The notes: generated by a model from the letters alone, not told the origin. Positions 23,294 to 32,628 are shown, numbered from the stretch's first letter. The stretch is DNA of 64,000 nt from SMBSF63 sp034003545 (GCA_964447155.1 CAYURM010000003.1:1-64000); one strand, 5' to 3'. Program-made: numbers and translations.

Positions 23294-26200
23294 TTAGCGG
23301 GTCAGAGAGAGGTAAAGGTCATGTGTTTTGGGGGAAGGGGGGACTTCTATCTCCTTCATTAACACATTCTTGCATTTTTCGTATTGACGGACGACACCCA
23401 CGCGGTTGCCCTGGGCGGCATGGATGCGCATCGTCATCCGGTAGGCGGATTCAAAACAGGGATCGGCGTTGATGGCGAGCTGGCTGTAGTGCATGGCTTT
23501 GACAAAACTCTTTTCACCGAGAAAGTGTCCAGCTAATTTCATCAGAATGTCCAGATAGTTTTGGTGGAGATGTTCGCGAGCTGTAATGATCCAGCTATCT
23601 TCGAGTTCTGGTAGGAAGGGGCCTTGATAATATTTAATGGCCTGAATCAGATGATCGATGGCACGTTCGGGTTCAGCACTATTGCGAGCCAGCGCGATCT
23701 CTTTTTGGAAGTTTTCCAGGTCATATTCATAATCAATCGTATGATTGAAGGTGTAGTATTCTTCCTGTAAAACGACGGCGTCTTTGCCGACAGCGTGACG
23801 CATGCGGTAAATCGCATTTTTGATGCGAAATTTAATTTCGGAGGGAGAGGCATCCGGCCAGAAATAAAGGCCAATCTGATCTTTGTTCAATCCTTCGGGA
23901 TGGGCGAGGAGGAGAAAGAAGAGATTGCGGGAAATGATTGTTTTCCAGTCCGTGTTGGTGATAATTTTTTCATTCAGGTGTACCTGCATTTTTCCCAAAG
24001 CTTGAATATGAAGTCTGGGCGGGGCAAGCGGCACAGCGCCGGCATACTTCCGCAGCTCTTTACGGATGTTGGGGACGCGTTGGTCAAATTCTTCAATGCG
24101 GCGTGCCAGTTCAAGCATTTGCGGGCTGGCATCACGGGTCTGGGAGAGGGCAAGCAGGGTATCCTTGATGCCCCATCCACTGGCGATGAGCGGACTTCGT
24201 TTTATGAAATTTGAGGAGGAAGCAAGGATCTTGATGAAATATTCCTCCGCTTTTTCAAGCTGTCCGCTGTTAATACAGGCAATTGCCAGATAGAGGGTTG
24301 ATTTTTCCACCTGATACTGGTGGCCTTCTTTAGAAAAATATGCGGCGTCTTTAAGCAAATTATCGAGGGCTTTGCCGGCCTGGCCTGTCCACAACAGAAA
24401 GCCATTCCATTCCAGTTTAGCAATGTGTTTTTCCAGGGGGCTGCCAGAAGTTTCTGCTCTGCCGATAGCGGAATGCAGATAGTCAGCGGCGAGGTGTTGG
24501 TCATTATCGCGGGAGGCAATGGCGGCTTCTTCCAAATCCAGATAGGTGAGCAGGAAGCGTTCATTGATCATTTCGGCAATTGGCCGTGCCTGCTGGTAAG
24601 CAACAAGCGCTTCATCCATGGATTCTATCTCGCGGTAGATGTCGCCGATGCCGGTCAGGGTGTAGGCCTGCATACGGGCAAATCCGCTGACTTTGGCATG
24701 GTGATAGGCTTGCTCGAAAGAGGCGCCAGCCATTTCATATTCTCCGATCAGCTGCTGAAGGACGCCCAGGTTATTCATCAAATTGGCAAGCCAGACTGAG
24801 TTTGCGGTTCTTTCCCAGTACTCACGCGCCTGGAGGTACATTTCTTCTGCTTTTTCATATCTGCCGCGGGCTTGTTCGACAACACCGATTTCCATGGACA
24901 GGATAGATTGCTGATGTTCATCTCCCGCAGATTGAAATGCGGTCAGTGACTCATAAAGTACAGCAACAGCGTCATGATATGCGCCTTCCTGAAACAGGCT
25001 GACGCCTTTGGAACGCAGGGCTTCAGCCTGGAAACTGGTCAGTTCTCCGTCATTTTCAATCAGGGATAACACCTGATTTGCATCACTGCGGGCTGCTTCA
25101 AGATTGCCCAGCATGCGGTAGGCTGTGGCGCGGCGTATGAGTGAGCGAATAATATAGAGTTTGTCCTGGGGATATTGCATCGTATCAATGGCTTGATTAA
25201 ATAATACGATGCTTTCTTGGGGATTGCCCTGTATGCCGAGTGTGGTTGCGTATAGCGATAGAAGGACGGGGTGCTGATGCCTGATATCATCGGTCAGGGC
25301 AGAAAGCCAGGTGTTGAGTAGTTCCAGTCTGCCGCTGGCGATTAACTGTGGGCCGGCATTTTCGATCAACTGCAAAACGGCCTGCTCATCTCCAAGTTGT
25401 TGATAGATGGCATAGGCCAGCTCCCATTCCTGTTGGGTGGTGTAAACCTGGGCCAGATGAACCTGGATTTTTTTTACCTCATCCGGGCGCGTTTCCTGAA
25501 TACGTTTTTGCAGAAAATCCAGAAAAATACGGTGGTAGCGCAGCCAGTTACCATCCAGCCCGACCGGCATGACGAACAGATTGCGCTGGATGGTGTATTC
25601 CATCAACGTCTGCCAGTTTATTTCGGTCAAGTCCAGTGCAGGTTCAATAATCAGGCGGCAGTGGTCTTCATTAAATTCTTCAAGCAGGGAGGTGCGTAGG
25701 AGGAAGTCTTGAATGCGGGCAGGCTGTTGGGCCAGTAAAGCGTCAAAATAATCTTCTACGCCAATGCCTGAAACCCGGCTAACCACGGATTGGGAGGTAC
25801 ACAAGTATTCATTGATCTGGCTGGATAGAAGCAGACCAGTCACCCAACCCTCTGTCTGATCATAAAAAGATTTTGCAGTTTCAATGGGCAGGGATTGCTG
25901 CTGGTTTTGCAAATAGAGCTGCTGAATGTCTTCAGGTGTAAATATCAATTCTTCATAACTGATGCCGCCCACCATGTTTCGTGCGACAAGAAGGGGCATG
26001 TCCGGCAGGGATAGCAGCTTGCGGGATGTGATGATGACAGTACAGTTATCATCCACGCCCTGAATGAAGTCGGAGACAAATTCGCTGATGGGTTCTACAT
26101 CGTCAACAAGATGGAAATCTTCCAGGGTAATGGTGAAATGTTCTGTGATATTCTCATAGGCGTCATTGATCATTGTTGAAACAAGGTAATGCAGATCAAG

Positions 26201-26527
26201 TGTGCCTTCCGAAGCGTTATGCAAGGCTGTCAAAGAACTTTGCCCGAAGTGGGGAAATTGCTGTTGAATGGAGGCAATGAAGTGGGCAAAGAAGCGCAGG
26301 GGATCCTGGTCATGCGCGCTGATGGAGTACCAGCAGACAGGGAACTCGAGTACATCGAGGAAATCTACCAGCAGGGAAGTCTTGCCATAACCAGCTGGCG
26401 CGATGATCAGGACAAGTTTTTTTTCCAAAAGTTCAAACATGGAATCCAGCAATCGCTGGCGGGTTAAAAGATCATTCCGCCGCCGGGGAGGTAGAATTCT
26501 TGTTTGGACAATGGGTCTGTCAGACAT
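23294..26527 (-). CDS. MalT-like STAND ATPase / TPR / BTAD transcriptional activator
   Basis: About 1077 residues. N-terminal MalT-type signal-transduction ATPase with Walker A APAGYGKTSLL near residue 45 and a Walker B-like TLEDFHLVDD. A long helical TPR region (about 350-770) follows, for ligand or partner binding. The C-terminus is an OmpR-like winged helix (LHIQALGKMQVHLNEKIITNTDWKT..LNKDQIGLYFWPDASPSEIKFRIKNAIYRMRHAVG) plus a bacterial transcriptional activation domain (YYQGPFLPELEDSWIITAREHLH). STAND regulators switch on when an inducer binds; the peptides encoded directly downstream are an obvious but unproven inducer. ATG 26527 is used; TTG 26539 is an alternative. Confidence 0.9.
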   Translation of the reverse strand: MSDRPIVQTRILPPRRRNDLLTRQRLLDSMFELLEKKLVLIIAPAGYGKTSLLVDFLDVLEFPVCWYSISAHDQDPLRFFAHFIASIQQQFPHFGQSSLTALHNASEGTLDLHYLVSTMINDAYENITEHFTITLEDFHLVDDVEPISEFVSDFIQGVDDNCTVIITSRKLLSLPDMPLLVARNMVGGISYEELIFTPEDIQQLYLQNQQQSLPIETAKSFYDQTEGWVTGLLLSSQINEYLCTSQSVVSRVSGIGVEDYFDALLAQQPARIQDFLLRTSLLEEFNEDHCRLIIEPALDLTEINWQTLMEYTIQRNLFVMPVGLDGNWLRYHRIFLDFLQKRIQETRPDEVKKIQVHLAQVYTTQQEWELAYAIYQQLGDEQAVLQLIENAGPQLIASGRLELLNTWLSALTDDIRHQHPVLLSLYATTLGIQGNPQESIVLFNQAIDTMQYPQDKLYIIRSLIRRATAYRMLGNLEAARSDANQVLSLIENDGELTSFQAEALRSKGVSLFQEGAYHDAVAVLYESLTAFQSAGDEHQQSILSMEIGVVEQARGRYEKAEEMYLQAREYWERTANSVWLANLMNNLGVLQQLIGEYEMAGASFEQAYHHAKVSGFARMQAYTLTGIGDIYREIESMDEALVAYQQARPIAEMINERFLLTYLDLEEAAIASRDNDQHLAADYLHSAIGRAETSGSPLEKHIAKLEWNGFLLWTGQAGKALDNLLKDAAYFSKEGHQYQVEKSTLYLAIACINSGQLEKAEEYFIKILASSSNFIKRSPLIASGWGIKDTLLALSQTRDASPQMLELARRIEEFDQRVPNIRKELRKYAGAVPLAPPRLHIQALGKMQVHLNEKIITNTDWKTIISRNLFFLLLAHPEGLNKDQIGLYFWPDASPSEIKFRIKNAIYRMRHAVGKDAVVLQEEYYTFNHTIDYEYDLENFQKEIALARNSAEPERAIDHLIQAIKYYQGPFLPELEDSWIITAREHLHQNYLDILMKLAGHFLGEKSFVKAMHYSQLAINADPCFESAYRMTMRIHAAQGNRVGVVRQYEKCKNVLMKEIEVPPSPKTHDLYLSLTR

Positions 26528-26647
26528 TCTGATACTCAATCATCATTGCGGAGTCCATGAGCATTTTCTTTGACGCATTCAAAACAATCTTATCCCATCG
26601 TAAAAATTAATGCAACCGGGTTTCTTTTGCGTGAAATTGTATCCGGA

Positions 26648-27580
26648 TTAGAACCAATCTCTTTTGGTGAAGAATGCCACGATAAAAATCGAGATGAGAA
26701 CGGAACCGAACAGAATGATCAGATGGCCGTAAGGTGAGTGTTCAAACGGCAGGGGGACGTTCATGCCGAAATAGCTGGAAATGAGGGTGGGGATGCTGAG
26801 GACAATGGTTACCGAGGCGAGGAATTTCATCACTGCATTCAGGTTGTTGGAGATGATCGAGCCAAAGGCGCCCATCATGGAGGTGAGAATGTCGTGGGAG
26901 ATGTTGGTCATCTGGATGGCCTGCTGATATTCGGTCATGACATCTTCCAGCAAGTCCTCGTCCTCGGCGTACATGGTGAGGTCCTGGCTGCGGTTGAGGC
27001 GTTCGAGCATTGACTCGTTGGCTACCAGAGCGGTGGTGAAATAGACGAGACTTTTTTTGTATTTGAGCAATTCGAGCACGCCTTTGTTTTGCATGGATTT
27101 TTCAAGCTGGTCTTCCAGCGTTTCCACTGTTTTGTCAATTTTGCGGACATCGGCGAGGTAGGTGGAGGCAGATTTGAGCATGATTTGGAGGAGAAAACGG
27201 TTGCGTTTTTGGGTGGCGAAATTACGTTCAATGCCATCGGCGAAGCGCTGGATGATCTCATGCTGGATGCGGCAGACGGTGATGATGTAGTCATCTTTAA
27301 CAATGATACCCAGCGGCAGAGTGATGTAGGGCACGTCGGCGTTGGTGCCCTGGAAATAGGGGACGCGCAAAACGATGAGCAAATTGCCTTCGTCTTCTCT
27401 TTCGGCACGGGAGCGTTCGTCCATATCCAAAGGATAGGTGATAAAGTCGCGGGGAATGCCCAAATCGGTCAGTGTTTTGATTTCGTGGGCATCTGGTTCC
27501 ACAACATTGATCCAACAGCCTGAGGTGACCTCTTGCATTTTTTCCAAGCCAACGTGAGTAGTCTTCATGATCGAAATCAT
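26648..27580 (-). CDS. corA: CorA-family divalent cation transporter
   Basis: 310 residues. Cytoplasmic N-terminal alpha/beta domain, long stalk helix (LADVRKIDKTVETLEDQLEKSMQNKGVLELLKYKKSL broken here for reading), and two C-terminal membrane helices with the signature YFGMN in the loop start (SSYFGMNVPLPFEHSPYG). The family moves Mg2+, Co2+ or Ni2+ as pentamers. ATG 27580 is chosen because AAGGAGGTG lies 5 nt upstream, a strong site; the longer frame to 27673 is not needed. The 107 bp to the regulator gene hold no feature I can name. Confidence 0.93.
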   Translation of the reverse strand: MISIMKTTHVGLEKMQEVTSGCWINVVEPDAHEIKTLTDLGIPRDFITYPLDMDERSRAEREDEGNLLIVLRVPYFQGTNADVPYITLPLGIIVKDDYIITVCRIQHEIIQRFADGIERNFATQKRNRFLLQIMLKSASTYLADVRKIDKTVETLEDQLEKSMQNKGVLELLKYKKSLVYFTTALVANESMLERLNRSQDLTMYAEDEDLLEDVMTEYQQAIQMTNISHDILTSMMGAFGSIISNNLNAVMKFLASVTIVLSIPTLISSYFGMNVPLPFEHSPYGHLIILFGSVLISIFIVAFFTKRDWF

Positions 27581-27773
27581 GGCGTCACCTCCTTCCTTGT
27601 GGATTTTGTGGTTTACCCGATAATTTAGCCTTTTCAACAGAATTTTGGAGCGGTCTGTTGGATTATTGTTCATCTCATTAAATACGGATACAAGTATACT
27701 CTAAATGAGTCCTGAATTGCCTTGTTTTTTATGAGCCAGAATTTGAGGGCTTCAAAAATAGGACAAATTCGGT

Positions 27774-27779
27774 TATAAT
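27774..27779 (+). promoter_or_regulatory. -10 box of tmRNA
   Basis: TATAAT 11 nt before the tmRNA 5' end. Confidence 0.55.
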
Positions 27780-27790
27780 GAAAGGGCAAT

Positions 27791-28187
27791 GGGGATGACA
27801 GGCTTCGACGGGGGAGGCTGGTCCCGAATTGCGAGCCGAGAGGTGCCGAACTCGAAAAATCCGCACAAAAACATTAAGTGCCAACAATCGCACTTCATAT
27901 GCTGCTATGCCCCTCGCCGCCTAAGGTGAGTGACTACAGCTAATCACCTCTAGCAGGTGACGTCCGCCCACCCCGATTTCCGGCCGGTGGTGGAGCCGGG
28001 CGATACAAAGCCGGAATGCTGTGCAGTTTGTCGTGGGCTGTGCAAAAGAGGACTTTCGGGTCTTAGCGACTGGCGGTTCACAGGTTTGCTGGTAATGCCT
28101 GTGTCCTGCGAAATCAAAAACCAGCTACGCTCGTAGATATTCGGTGGTCGAATCTTTCGGACGCGGGTTCGATTCCCGCCATCTCCA
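27791..28187 (+). ncRNA. ssrA: tmRNA (transfer-messenger RNA)
   Basis: One-piece tmRNA. The 5' end GGGGATG pairs with CATCTCC at the 3' end, and GACAGGCTTCGAC and the T-arm GGGTTCGATTCCCGCC are canonical. The resume frame at 27880-27924 reads ANNRTSYAAMPLAA and stops in TAA; the end LAA is the usual degradation signal. Pseudoknot-like GC helices lie between 27960 and 28120. Rescues stalled ribosomes together with SmpB (not in this window). Confidence 0.96.
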
Positions 28188-28193
28188 CAAAAT

Positions 28194-28223
28194 GCCAGGG
28201 CTCAAGCAAATTTGAGCCCTGGC
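28194..28223 (+). terminator. Hairpin after tmRNA
   Basis: GCCAGGGCTCAA pairs with TTGAGCCCTGGC; only a weak T run follows. Confidence 0.65.
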
Positions 28224-28268
28224 TGTATGTAACAAAATGAAAAAAAATTTATCGTATTGGAGTAGAGC

Positions 28269-28859
28269 ATGGCAGTTTATGAACCGACAATAAAGGTATT
28301 GGAAAGCGTGCCGCAAGGGCAGGCGGTGAATCTGGTGGTGCGTCATTCGGTGCGGTATCCGATATTGAAGGCAGACGATGTGCCGAGTGCGCCGTTAACA
28401 CCTGAAGGAATTCGTGTAGCCGAAGAGTTTGGGGCTGTGCTGGCGAAGAATTATCGTTTGGATGGTTTGGAAAGCAGCGAGATTGGCCGCTGCGTGGAAA
28501 CGGCTGCCGCGATTGGCCGGGGGGCGCGCAGGCAAGGCGATGTGCGGCTTGAACCGCGGTTTACCTATACCTATACGGATGATTTATGGCATACCCGCCG
28601 GGAGCATTTGTTTGCGCATGCACTGCCCGACGAGGTGGTGGATGTGATGGATTATCTGACCCAATTCCCGACCAGACAGCACGGTCTGAATATTTTTGTA
28701 ACCCATGATTCCGTTTTGGGTGTTCTGGCTGGATACCTGTTCAGGAATTTTGTGGATGGGGATTCCTGGCCGGAATTTCTGGAGGGGATGGCTGTGTGGC
28801 GGCAGAACGGCGATGTGTTTGCTGCCTGGCGGGGAGAAGTGAAGGCGATTCGTTTATGA
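28269..28859 (+). CDS. Histidine phosphatase family protein
   Basis: 196 residues. The phosphoglycerate mutase-like RH motif is VVRHSVRYP near residue 23, with supporting Arg in SSEIGRCVETAAAI and the second catalytic His in FVTHDSVLG. Such proteins dephosphorylate small metabolites, sugars or proteins; substrate not predictable. The first motif is RHSVRYP rather than RHGxT, so it belongs to a divergent branch. No strong ribosome site; TTGGAGTAGAGC precedes the ATG. Confidence 0.82.
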   Translation: MAVYEPTIKVLESVPQGQAVNLVVRHSVRYPILKADDVPSAPLTPEGIRVAEEFGAVLAKNYRLDGLESSEIGRCVETAAAIGRGARRQGDVRLEPRFTYTYTDDLWHTRREHLFAHALPDEVVDVMDYLTQFPTRQHGLNIFVTHDSVLGVLAGYLFRNFVDGDSWPEFLEGMAVWRQNGDVFAAWRGEVKAIRL

Positions 28860-28972
28860 TGCGCCATTCCTCATTCACTATGGAAAAATGAATGCGGTGT
28901 ATGTTTGCCGGGCAGTTTTCTCTGTTATAAAGGACACAACCCGTACCCTTCGACAAGCTCAGGGTGCGGGTT

Positions 28973-29195
28973 GTGTTATACCGGCAGCGGCTCCAGGGCG
29001 GGTTGTGTTAAATCGGCGGTGGCTCCAGGGCGGTTATGTTATATCGGCAGCGGCTCCAGGGCGGGTTATGTTATATCGGCAGCGGCTCCAGGGCGGGTTA
29101 TGTTATATCGGCGGTGGCTCCAGGGCGGGTTATGTTATATCGGCAGCGGCTCCAGGGCGGGTTATGTTATACCGGCAGCGGCTCCAGCGTGCGGG
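28973..29195 (+). repeat. 32-bp minisatellite, about seven units
   Basis: Units begin ATGTTATATCGGCAGC and end in GGCTCCAGGGCGGGTT. Seven consecutive copies are present; the second is 31 bp, and GCAGC/GCGGT variants alternate. There are no unique spacers, so it is not CRISPR. It follows an inverted repeat CCCGTACCCT..AGGGTGCGGG (28940-28970) and ends just before the 3' end of dcd. Confidence 0.93.
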
Positions 29196-29204
29196 TTTGA
29201 GGGA

Positions 29205-29759
29205 TTACAACCTGGGCAGCAGGATGGTTTGCTGGTGCTGGTATTTGCCTTTTTTGTCGGCATAGGAGGTGGTACAGGTTTCATCCGCTTCAAAGAAGAG
29301 TACCTGGGCGATGCCTTCATTGGCGTAAATTTTGGCAGGCAAGGGGGTCGTGTTGGAGATTTCAAGGGTCACGTAGCCTTCCCACTCCGGCTCGAAGGGG
29401 GTCACGTTGACGATGATCCCGCAGCGGGCGTAGGTGCTTTTTCCCAGGCAAATGGTGAGGACTTTACGCGGGATGCGGAAGTATTCCACGGTGCGGGCGA
29501 GGGCGAAGGAGTTGGGGGGGATGATGCATACGTCACCTTTGAAGTCGATCATCGAGCGGGTGTCGAAGGCTTTGGGGTCTACCGTGGCAGAAAAAACATT
29601 GGTGAAGATCTTGAATTCGTCCGTTACGCGCACATCGTAGCCGTAGGAAGATACGCCGTAGGACACGACGCCATCGCGAACCTGCTGGTCTTCAAACGGT
29701 TCGATCATTCCTTGTTCATGTGCCATTTTTGCAATCCAGTGGTCGGGTTTCAGTCCCAT
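29205..29759 (-). CDS. dcd: dCTP deaminase
   Basis: 184 residues, family-typical. Converts dCTP to dUTP for thymidylate synthesis. Signature segments: VSYGVSSYGYDVRV, PPNSFALARTVEYFRIPR, GKSTYARCGIIVNVTPFEP, EGYVTLEISNTTPLPAKIYANEG with the catalytic Glu in LEISN. ATG 29759 has AGGAGA 5 nt upstream; the longer frame to 29891 covers repeat-like DNA. The last codons lie 10 bp from the minisatellite. Confidence 0.95.
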   Translation of the reverse strand: MGLKPDHWIAKMAHEQGMIEPFEDQQVRDGVVSYGVSSYGYDVRVTDEFKIFTNVFSATVDPKAFDTRSMIDFKGDVCIIPPNSFALARTVEYFRIPRKVLTICLGKSTYARCGIIVNVTPFEPEWEGYVTLEISNTTPLPAKIYANEGIAQVLFFEADETCTTSYADKKGKYQHQQTILLPRL

Positions 29760-29827
29760 GAGTTCTCCTTGTGGTGGTTTAGAAAATGATGTTGATGAAA
29801 ATTCCGTTTGTTGATTTCCATCAGTAA

Positions 29828-29875
29828 GCGGACAGGTTGGACAATGTGCCTGAATGGGTAACCCTGTCCCTACGA
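29828..29875. repeat. GGACAGG-type palindrome
   Basis: GCGGACAGG..CCTGTCCCTACG, similar to the elements at 1298-1413. It lies between dcd and the CapA-like gene. Confidence 0.5.
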
Positions 29876-29881
29876 AAAAAG

Positions 29882-31534
29882 CTAATCCCAATCCCAGAGG
29901 CTTTCATTAAAGACAGTTTCCAGCAGGGACTGCCTGCTTTCCAGCGCCATGGGTTGGGAGTGGGCGTAGTCGGTAAATTCGATGGTGAGCAGTTCGGTAG
30001 CAATGTATTTGCCATTATAGAACACGTGGCGGTCGATGAATGCCTGGCGCGTCTCTTCGCTTTCGTAGTATTGGTCAAAGAAGAGGTTGCCGAGGCCGTA
30101 ATGCAGAAAGCTGTTTTTGTACAGTTCAATTGCCTGGGGTTGGTGCGCCTGGCTGCCGCTGACGATGACGGCGCCGGCATCTGCCATCTTGCGGAAGTCC
30201 TCCTGCAGGATGGGGTGGATCCTGTAGCTGTAGTATTCCAGGTGCTGGAAGGTAACGATGGTCAGGTAGCCCTGCCGGCTGAGCTCGGTCACTTTCGCGG
30301 CCATCCAGTCCATGTCGCAGTGGATGGCGCCCGGGCTGGTCTCGCTGGCGCCGGCGTAGCCCGGGGGTTTGGCATTGCAGCCGAGGAAGGCAATTTTGGT
30401 GCCGTTAATGTCGAAGAAAGCAGGCTGTTGAGCGTCTGCGATGTTTTCACCGCCGCCATAATATTGCCAGCCGCGTTCGTTGTACATGTCCAGCGTGTAC
30501 AGCATGGCATCCGCGCCCCAGTCCTGAAAATGATCTCCCGCCAGCTCTACCACGTCTGTGCCCACGTCTTCCAGCAGTTCAATATAGACGGGACGGCTGC
30601 AAAAGACGAGGTTGGTATTGACTCCGGTTGGAATGGGGCAGGAGGGGGTGAAGGGCACTTCGTTGTTGATGTGGGTGATGTCTGCTTCGATGAGGATGTC
30701 GCGGATGTCGGTGGCGGGGTAAGTCATGCCGCGCAGTTCCATCATGGCGGCGGTCGCGCGCACCAGGGCGGTAACGCCGGTCAGGTTGACGGTGACGAGC
30801 AGAGCGGGGTCGTAGTTGGCAGGGGGCAGGCTAATTTGTTCTGTCAGGGCAGCCGGGATTTCGGCGGCAGACTGGATGGCAACGGGGATGGTCAGGGGGT
30901 AGGCGGCGGGGTCAAAGCCTTTATGGATGGGGGATTGCCCGTCGACTTCAATCACTTTCCACTGCGGGTCAAGTTCCTGGAAGGGCATGATCGCCCAGTG
31001 GTTTTCCTTGCGCCAGGCGCGCTGTGAGAACTGGTCCGGATTGAGGAGGGTGACGTTCCGGGAGGCAGGGCCCCAGATGGCTTCAAAAGCGTGGGAGGTG
31101 GGGCGCGAGACGAGGATGTTTTGCAGGGGGGTATTTGTTGCCGGGCTGCCTTGCCAGATGGCTTGCAAATCCGTACTGGAAATGGTGTCTTCGACTGTGT
31201 TGAAGGGGGCGGCAAGGGCATATACCAACCGGGTGTGGGGCTGCCGGGCAGTGATGGTGATGGCGATATCGGCCGATTCGCGGTCAGTAGACAGCTTCCA
31301 GTCAGGCGGGTAGTGGATGCCCTCGCGATAGAAGGCGGGCACTGCCGGATCAAGATAGAGCAGGGGTTGGAGCGGGAGGGGTGTCATGGTTGGGACGGGA
31401 AAGATTGCATCCTGGACGGTTATTGTGCTGACCGGGGTGGGCGAAGGAGCTTCCTGAGGGGTGCATCCTGCGCAGAGGATCGAAATAATCAGGAGAATAA
31501 GCAGTGAGAAGCGAGATGACAGATGAGATTTCAT
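29882..31534 (-). CDS. CapA-family lipoprotein (PgsA/CapA-like metallophosphatase fold)
   Basis: About 550 residues. Lipoprotein signal with lipobox LCAGC, a Pro/Thr spacer, then an N-terminal half similar in layout to a substrate-binding domain (PVPTMTPLPLQ..REGIHYPPDWKL), and a C-terminal CapA domain: LIEADITHINNEVPF, VELAGDHFQDWGADAMLYTL, FLGCNAKPPG, VTFQHLEYYSY, VIVSGSQAHQPQAIELYKN, LHYGLGNLFFDQ. CapA-like proteins take part in poly-gamma-glutamate or other surface polymer formation; here no partner genes are nearby. ATG 31534 is chosen because a TATAAT box at 31581-31576 excludes the longer start. Confidence 0.85.
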   Translation of the reverse strand: MKSHLSSRFSLLILLIISILCAGCTPQEAPSPTPVSTITVQDAIFPVPTMTPLPLQPLLYLDPAVPAFYREGIHYPPDWKLSTDRESADIAITITARQPHTRLVYALAAPFNTVEDTISSTDLQAIWQGSPATNTPLQNILVSRPTSHAFEAIWGPASRNVTLLNPDQFSQRAWRKENHWAIMPFQELDPQWKVIEVDGQSPIHKGFDPAAYPLTIPVAIQSAAEIPAALTEQISLPPANYDPALLVTVNLTGVTALVRATAAMMELRGMTYPATDIRDILIEADITHINNEVPFTPSCPIPTGVNTNLVFCSRPVYIELLEDVGTDVVELAGDHFQDWGADAMLYTLDMYNERGWQYYGGGENIADAQQPAFFDINGTKIAFLGCNAKPPGYAGASETSPGAIHCDMDWMAAKVTELSRQGYLTIVTFQHLEYYSYRIHPILQEDFRKMADAGAVIVSGSQAHQPQAIELYKNSFLHYGLGNLFFDQYYESEETRQAFIDRHVFYNGKYIATELLTIEFTDYAHSQPMALESRQSLLETVFNESLWDWD

Positions 31535-31575
31535 AAAGCCAGTTTTCCAGCTCCCTGTTGAAAAAGAATAGGGCA

Positions 31576-31581
31576 ATTATA
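31576..31581 (-). promoter_or_regulatory. -10 box of the CapA-like gene
   Basis: TATAAT on the minus strand 42 nt before the chosen ATG. Confidence 0.5.
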
Positions 31582-31727
31582 ATGCAGGCGGAGGGGAATG
31601 GGCGGATCGGTGAGCAGGGAATTTATTTTCATCTGACGCAAGGTCGCAAAGCCGCAAAGAAATGCTGGTAAGAGGTGAAATCATCGCTATAATGAATGCA
31701 AGCCTATTTTCTTGATAAGGATCAATC

Positions 31728-32414
31728 ATGTGCGGACGATTTACGATGACGTTGGAAGCAGGGGCGGTGCAGTTACAGCTTGGGCTGGGTAAGATGCCGG
31801 ACGACTGGCAGCCGCGGTTCAATGTGGCGCCTTCGCAGCCGGTGGCAGTGGTGATGGACGCTGCGTCGCGCGATGTCAGCTGGATGCGCTGGGGGCTGGT
31901 GCCGTTCTGGGCGAAGTCGCCTGAGATCGGCAACCGGCTGATCAATGCCCGCGCGGAAACGGCAGCAGAAAAACCGGCCTTCCGCAGCGCTTTCAAGAGG
32001 CGCAGGTGTCTGGTCCTGGCGGATGGGTTCTATGAGTGGCTGAAACCAGGCGGGCGGGGCGTACCGTCTGTGCCGTATTATTTTCACGAAAAAGACCATG
32101 CACCGTTCACGTTTGCCGGGCTGTGGGACGAATGGGAGAATGCAGAGGGCAAGCCGCTGCGGAGCTGCACGATCCTGACCTGCCCGGCGAATGAGGTAGT
32201 GCGGCCGGTGCATGACCGCATGCCGGTCATTCTGGAGGAGACGGCACGCTGGGCGTGGCTGACGAGAGAGGCTGTGCAGGACTTGCAGGCGCTGCTGGTG
32301 CCCGTACAGGAGGGTTTTCTTGGGGCGTATGCGGTCTCCCGGGCGGTCAATTCTCCCGCCAATGATTCACCTGACTGCGTGGAGCGGGCAGCAGAACAGG
32401 ATCATTTGTTTTAG
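31728..32414 (+). CDS. SOS response-associated peptidase (SRAP, YedK/HMCES family)
   Basis: 228 residues. Binds abasic sites in single-stranded DNA and forms a protective DNA-protein link. Cys2 directly after Met (MCGRFTM), the NARAET segment, FYEWL and HDRMPVIL with the conserved His are all present. A TATAAT box at 31688-31693 and AAGGATC before the ATG support expression. No LexA-like operator was recognised. Confidence 0.95.
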   Translation: MCGRFTMTLEAGAVQLQLGLGKMPDDWQPRFNVAPSQPVAVVMDAASRDVSWMRWGLVPFWAKSPEIGNRLINARAETAAEKPAFRSAFKRRRCLVLADGFYEWLKPGGRGVPSVPYYFHEKDHAPFTFAGLWDEWENAEGKPLRSCTILTCPANEVVRPVHDRMPVILEETARWAWLTREAVQDLQALLVPVQEGFLGAYAVSRAVNSPANDSPDCVERAAEQDHLF

Positions 32415-32483
32415 CGGAAATCAATTTGATGAATTGCTTGACCTGTATAGGTGGAGATGGTAAAATTCAGGCCGTTAAGTAAT

Positions 32484-32556
32484 GCCTCCATCGTCTAGGG
32501 GACTAGGACGCAGCCCTTTCAAGGCTAAAACGGGAGTTCGAATCTCCCTGGAGGCA
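32484..32556 (+). tRNA. tRNA-Glu, anticodon TTC
   Basis: Acceptor GCCTCCA/TGGAGGC plus A, anticodon loop CTTTCAA (anticodon TTC), T arm GAGTTCGAATCTC. The first anticodon-stem pair (C-A) is a mismatch, the rest pairs normally. Confidence 0.96.
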
Positions 32557-32560
32557 CCTG

Positions 32561-32591
32561 AAATCGCCGCTTAAGAAGCGGCGATTTTTTT
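32561..32591 (+). terminator. Terminator of tRNA-Glu
   Basis: AATCGCCGCTT-AAG-AAGCGGCGATT followed by T7. Confidence 0.9.
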
Positions 32592-32628
32592 GTTAGTAAA
32601 AACGTGAGTCCCCGTAAGGGGATGATAT

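Noticed and set aside
28973..29195. CRISPR array
   Set aside because: Units are directly adjacent with no unique spacers, and no cas gene is present.
28905..29789. Plus-strand ORFs of up to 294 codons with Gly/Ser/Arg repeats
   Set aside because: They translate the 32-bp minisatellite and then run antisense to dcd.
29837..31027. 396-codon plus-strand ORF
   Set aside because: Antisense to the CapA-like lipoprotein gene, which has a signal peptide and domain motifs.
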